In this document: piece after piece, positions 59,517 through 64,000 of the stretch
Layout of the letters: the number at the start of each line of letters is the position of its first letter
How positions within the stretch are numbered: the stretch's first letter is position 1
Assembly (NCBI GenBank): GCA_033182465.1
Contig: CP137321.1
Coordinates: 2,170,001-2,234,000, forward strand
Length of the DNA stretch: 64,000 nt
Direction of reading: 5' to 3'
DNA from: Sanghuangporus weigelae
Lineage: Eukaryota > Basidiomycota > Agaricomycetes > Hymenochaetales > Hymenochaetaceae
Notes under the pieces: model-generated
The model's database searches: none
What the model saw: only the letters and a program-made list of their open reading frames with translations
Told to the model about the DNA's origin: nothing
Translations under genes and position numbers: made by a program

Positions 59517-62500
59517 TCACGACTCACTGATCCCTTGATCGGAATGCGGCGGATTCCCTTTGCCTTCGTTATCTGCGAGGCCTGAAGTCCCAGAAGCTTG
59601 TTCTTCAAGAATGTCGTTTTCAGCCTCAACCTCCGAAGAACCCGCGTTCGTTTCTCTTGGATCGGCGGACGTCGTATCCGGTTCAGCATGGTCATGCATC
59701 AGCTCCGCGATGGAGGCTGGAGTACCGCTAATAGTCCTTTCACCCAGGATCACGGGTCGACCAGATACCGCCCGTTTGGCGATGGAATAAACGGAATCTA
59801 TGGAATCTTTGATATGAGCTCGTAAAGCTTCATCCCCGCTCACTTCCTTAGGTCCCTCGCAAGGTGAAATGCCTATTTTATCTTTCTCTTCTGGTGGCGT
59901 ATCTGCAGGAACTATCGGACTTTGTAAGCGTTCTGAATTCGTTGATATAAGGACGGTTGCGAACCTGAGGAAGAGCCTGAAGAGCCTGCATCCGTACCGA
60001 CTACAGGCGTATTGGGAATTCTCGTATCGGCAGAGCTAAGAGCCGCTGTCCGGCTTTCAAGATCAGAGTGGTCAGCTACCAAAATTTCAGCGAAAGTTAT
60101 CATAAAAAGAAGGAAGAACTATATACACTCGACAGCGTCCAACCCGCGAGACAGAGGTATCCTCGTTGCCGAGCTCAGCTTCCTCATAGCCTCTATCTGA
60201 GCTGGCGTTGCTCCGGAAGAGGCTTGCGGATTGGTTGGAGGCGAACGGTTTCTGCGACTCTCCGGGACATGTAGCCTATTAGCTATCGTCTTTGCTTGGT
60301 TGGCTTGCCCCGAAGCAAGATTCCTTACGACTTCAGGTCTCAGGTCTGCCCACATCTGCAGAGCTTTTATAGAGCCCCATTCTATGATCTTGTTGTTTAG
60401 CCAAAGCAGAGACACGGGCTTCGTAAGGAAATCGTTACATCCTGCCGCCAGAGCGGCGACACGGTCCGTTTGCAATGAGGATGCTGTAAGGGCCACAATA
60501 ATAACTGATGATCTAAAGGGTGTCTGTGTGCTTGTTGACGACTTTGACTCTGAAGAAGGCGCGTCCGAAGGCGTCTGCTCGCCATCCAGAGGCGGTGTAG
60601 AAGCAAAAGGACCTCCTGAAGCCTGCTGTTCTAATTTGCGAATTTCTTTAGTAGCCTCGATGCCGTCCATGACTGGCATTTGAATGTCCATCTGATTATA
60701 AGAGGAAAATAAACACAAATAAAACGTATTCGTAAAAAAGGACAATCATACCAAAATCAGGTGAAAGCCACCGGTCTTCCATTTCGTGACAGCCTCGGCA
60801 CCATTTTTCGCGACGTCGTATTTAATTTTCTTTTTTCTCATGAAAGTCGACAGAATGGTCTGATTGATTGGATTATCTGGAAGACAGCACAGGTCAATAT
60901 ATGAACCGCGATTGGAAAACGTTATAGATACCTTCGACAATGAGGACACTTATAGGAGGCACGATGTTTCCATCTACACTTAGTTTTCCTCTTCGAGATG
61001 CCGAAGCGCCTGGAGACTGCACCGTAGTCTCAGCCGTTCCTCTTCGGCTGAAACCACGCTTCCCTGTGCCACCTCGACCCGGGGCAGGAGAAGTAGGAGG
61101 ACTCATTGACTTTCTGTCAGTATGCGTACCGGGACTTAGTTGAGGTGGAAGGACCTCATTGACCGGAGCAACCGGTACAGGGGTTGCTGGTGCAAAGCTC
61201 GCCGTTTGCGGCGGAGTGTAGAGTTCTCCACGGGGAGAATCAGCCTTCTTACGTCGCTGTCCTGGCGATGGAACTGCTAAGGTTGCATCACCGAAGTATG
61301 TGAGACCGCTAAAATTGCGAGATAGTCCTTTAGGCCTACTGATAGGTTTCGGCCTTTCACCTGGAGACATATCGTCCTCGAGTAACTGCGCGGTGCCGCG
61401 GCGATGCAAACTCGATCTTCGTTCTCCAGGTGGCCTCAAATTTCCCGCGTCTCGGACAAGAGTTGGAGGGCTGACAACCGATCCGCCGAGATCGTGCTCT
61501 GTACGATATCGTGGACCGGCCCCGCGCGGGTGGAAAAAGATGCCTGCAGGCTGCCCGTCAGGACTTTGAATCACAAGGCCCGAACTTGGAGACGTGCCAA
61601 GTCTTTCAGCGGCCTCAGCGAAGTACTCCAGGCTATCAGATTCACGAAGAGGCGAGGGAGGGAGACGCTGTACGATTTCAACACCATCTTTCGAAGAGCG
61701 CAGAGACCGATCCGATGTCGTCCTTGGACTGGTTGTGGGTCGACCAGACTTCCGTGAAGCAAGACTACCAGCCGCAAACGGAGAAAATGGATTGACGCCT
61801 TGACCATTCGGGCTCATTGGTGACGTCGCGATAGGAGAAAAGAAGGGATCGACGATCGGTTTGACCACAGCAGTACGGAGGGCGGTGAGAACTCTGCGAG
61901 GACCCGCAGGTTTGGGAAGTACGATGATCTCCGGAATAAGACCAGATGAACTGGGACTTGAAAGGATGGTATGTATCAGATCTTTTACAAGTCGGTAGTT
62001 CTGCAGACTCGTAAAATGAATGGTTACGGGATGAGAGACATTTCGATGAGTCATCGACAATTGCTTCAGGCCCTTGGCTCTAACAATCTGTGGCGAAGAC
62101 TTCGGTCTGTGATACGCAGCGAGGTTCGGACGCTTGAGATTGAAGACTGGCTCCGAACGTAACTGCAAAAGACGATCACGAAGAGCATCTACATCATCGT
62201 CAATAATAACAAAACTCGCGCTACTTCTTTCGGACGTTTGGCGTAGCTGTTCCTCGATGGGATTGACCTCGATAGGAGCCGGTGAATCCGTCATGATGAC
62301 TGAAGATGATGTCCGGCGTGAGATATCATCCATATTACCGGCCGTTCCCGCAGACGCTGCATCGGACGTATCCTCTTCGGAGGCAGCCATTGTCATGTGG
62401 CTTACGTCGAGACCCCAAGTGGTCAAGTAACTCGTCAAATGGTGCGCAAAAGAGCCCCTTGCACTTGCATGTAGTACCACCTTCTTCCCCTTCAGAGTTT

Positions 62501-63999
62501 CTGCAAATTGAAGAAGCTCTTCCAAACTTGGTTCTGAAGCAAGCTCAATATTTATGTTTGAGTACGGCTGACGCAAAGCTTGTTCCTCTGGAGACAATTT
62601 CGGGGGTTGCGAAAGGATTTCAGCCGAGCCTGGTTCGAGTAGGACAGAAAGTTCACATGAACGTCCCGGCGCAAACATTCGTGGCTCTAAATCCTCTTTG
62701 ACTGTTCCTCCGATCCGTTGAATTAATCGGCGGAACAGAACCGTATCAAGACGCGGCTTTGCCCGGAACAACGAAGACCCTGCAGTAATACGCGGATTGT
62801 TCTCCATAGTGTATGCAGCATCTGTTGAAGCGAACTTATGACCCACGTCAAAAGTACAACGCAGAGGACCATCGTCATCTCGCCCTGAAGATGCTCGCGA
62901 CAAAGAGCGACTTTCGCCGTTCGAGGAATGGATCCTTGAAACCGATTCTCTTGCTTCTATTGAAATGGCTAGACCAACTTCCAGCGTATCCCCGAATTGA
63001 GCTGTATTCAGGAATTGCTTGATGATCTAGGAGAAAATTCAATTTCACTGCGGAGGATCGATGTTTGATACTTACATGAGATAATGCATACGAAATGCCA
63101 CACTCATCACCTCGAATACTGACATGCTTCATACCCACATCTGCGTGATAAAGAACAAGTTCCACGCCAGCCTGTGCCGCGGTACCGCTGAGGGAATCTC
63201 CAACACTCTGCAACAATTCACCTATATCAAAATCATTTTGCACAGAAGAGCTCGCTGAAGACGTTTCTTGTTCTGTCGAGAGACTTGGTAGAGTCCTGAG
63301 GTCATCTGCAAGCGTTGCCATATTGGCAGACATGTAATTGAGATTCTTCATGGCCGTTAGCATTGCAGAGATAGATGGACTTGGGACAGAAAGCGAGCAG
63401 GCAGAGAATTGTTCCTTTGCAGGATCAAGGAGGTGAGGAGGTGATACCTGCAGCAGGGTCTGGATGACCATTTCCACTGAATCAGCAAGCTCGACGGAAA
63501 GCTCCTGCAATCTGGCATTCGGCGAATCTGCCAGAGCGAGGGGCGATGGTGGCACGAAATATGCATACCGCACGGGATTTACTAAGGGAGTGCGATGCGG
63601 ATTTCTCAGATGCCCAAGCTGTGAAGGGAGAGGCATCGAGAAAGCACGCGAAAGTCGCGGAGGGGAGGGAGACGGCACCGACGTCGGGTTTGAGTTTGGC
63701 GTCTCGTTTGTTGGCGTGTGGTCGGCAGAATCCTTCCCTTCAGTCATAGGAGGTGAATTGTGTGACTCCTGAGACTCGACTTCAGACATCTCGGGTTCTG
63801 ACGCCTCCATTTCAGCGGGCGGGGTATAAACATTCCCGGGCAAGACAGGCGTGATTATTGGACTGTCAGGAAACGCGAATCCAAACTTTTCGGATGGTGG
63901 TAAATCGACGATAGGCGTCTCCAAGCCTTCATCTCCATCTTCCCCTTCTGCGGCTGAAACTGTTGGAACACGAACAGCGGGCAGGATATTGTTCTCCAT
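59517..63999 (-). CDS. SSK1: Response regulator SSK1 of the HOG stress pathway, with degenerate histidine-kinase remnants
   Basis: Acts below the Ypd1 phosphotransfer protein; the unphosphorylated form activates the Ssk2-Pbs2-Hog1 cascade. Exon 1 (63999-63076) starts MENNILPAVRVP; an earlier start beyond the window is possible. Exon 2 is 63026-60932, exon 3 starts at 60876. The receiver begins near residue 1000: SVLIVEDNPINQTILSTFMR, then YDVAKNGAEAVTKW, phospho-acceptor Asp in LMDIQMPVMDGIEATKEIR, IIVALTASS and FLTKPVSLLWLNNKII; the acidic pair, Asp, Thr and Lys are all present. A ~40-residue Ser/Pro-rich loop separates the Asp and Thr halves, as is usual in fungal SSK1. WGSIKALQMWADLRPEVVRN follows. 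Upstream, parts resemble degenerate histidine-kinase and receiver domains. The tail is disordered, ending SDQGISES. Confidence 0.92.
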
Positions 64000-64000
64000 G

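Overview
The window is fungal nuclear DNA, most likely from a mushroom-forming basidiomycete (Agaricomycetes). The genes are dense and alternate between strands. Most coding regions are cut by many 48-70 bp GT-AG introns. Several families point to this group: tandem CCCH zinc-finger proteins with a DUF7923-like domain, a basidiomycete-type SSK1, and a large casein-kinase-1 paralogue. I see no rRNA, tRNA, CRISPR array, retroelement or virus-derived sequence. All exon models were assembled by eye from splice signals, reading phase and protein-family conservation. || Region 1-9.8 kb: the 3' part of an acidic protein with a Cys/His tail, retromer VPS17 (-), and two tandem CCCH/DUF7923-like paralogues (+). 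Region 10-15.8 kb (+): Rho-GDI (RDI1), COQ2 and a secreted amidase-signature enzyme. Region 16.2-25.5 kb: a CsbD-like stress protein (-), then (+) a CCCH-RRM-RRM-RBR ubiquitin ligase, the PKA regulatory subunit BCY1 and a CLD1/ABHD5-type lipase. Region 26.7-37 kb: a single-pass Ser/Thr- and Gln-rich membrane protein (-), a pantothenate/allantoate-type MFS transporter (-) divergent from PEX14 (+), and a KRE6/SKN1 GH16 protein (-) divergent from a CK1-like kinase (+). Region 40-50 kb: a glutamate-carboxypeptidase-II/Vps70-like M28 protein (-) and KEX2 (-), divergent from glucosidase II beta (+). Region 50.6-64 kb (all -): a Gln/Met-rich nuclear protein, TAD2, a phosphosulfolactate-synthase/HSA32-like protein and the SSK1 response regulator, which runs to the window edge. 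|| Themes: several neighbours serve the secretory, vacuolar and cell-wall pathways (VPS17, KRE6, Vps70-like, KEX2, GTB1). Others serve signalling (RDI1, BCY1, CK1, SSK1). These are separate transcription units, not an operon-like pathway. || Most notable observations: (i) a probable one-nucleotide exon in RDI1, needed to keep the frame and the conserved protein; (ii) SSK1 carries degenerate remnants of a whole hybrid histidine kinase upstream of its working receiver; (iii) two copies of a ~650 bp terminal-inverted-repeat element sit in opposite orientations, each in a divergent promoter just 5' of a plus-strand gene; (iv) the CCCH/DUF7923-like pair shows intron turnover inside a zinc finger, a GC-AG intron, and a start codon that may be its own exon; (v) the E3 ligase combines CCCH, RRM and RBR modules.
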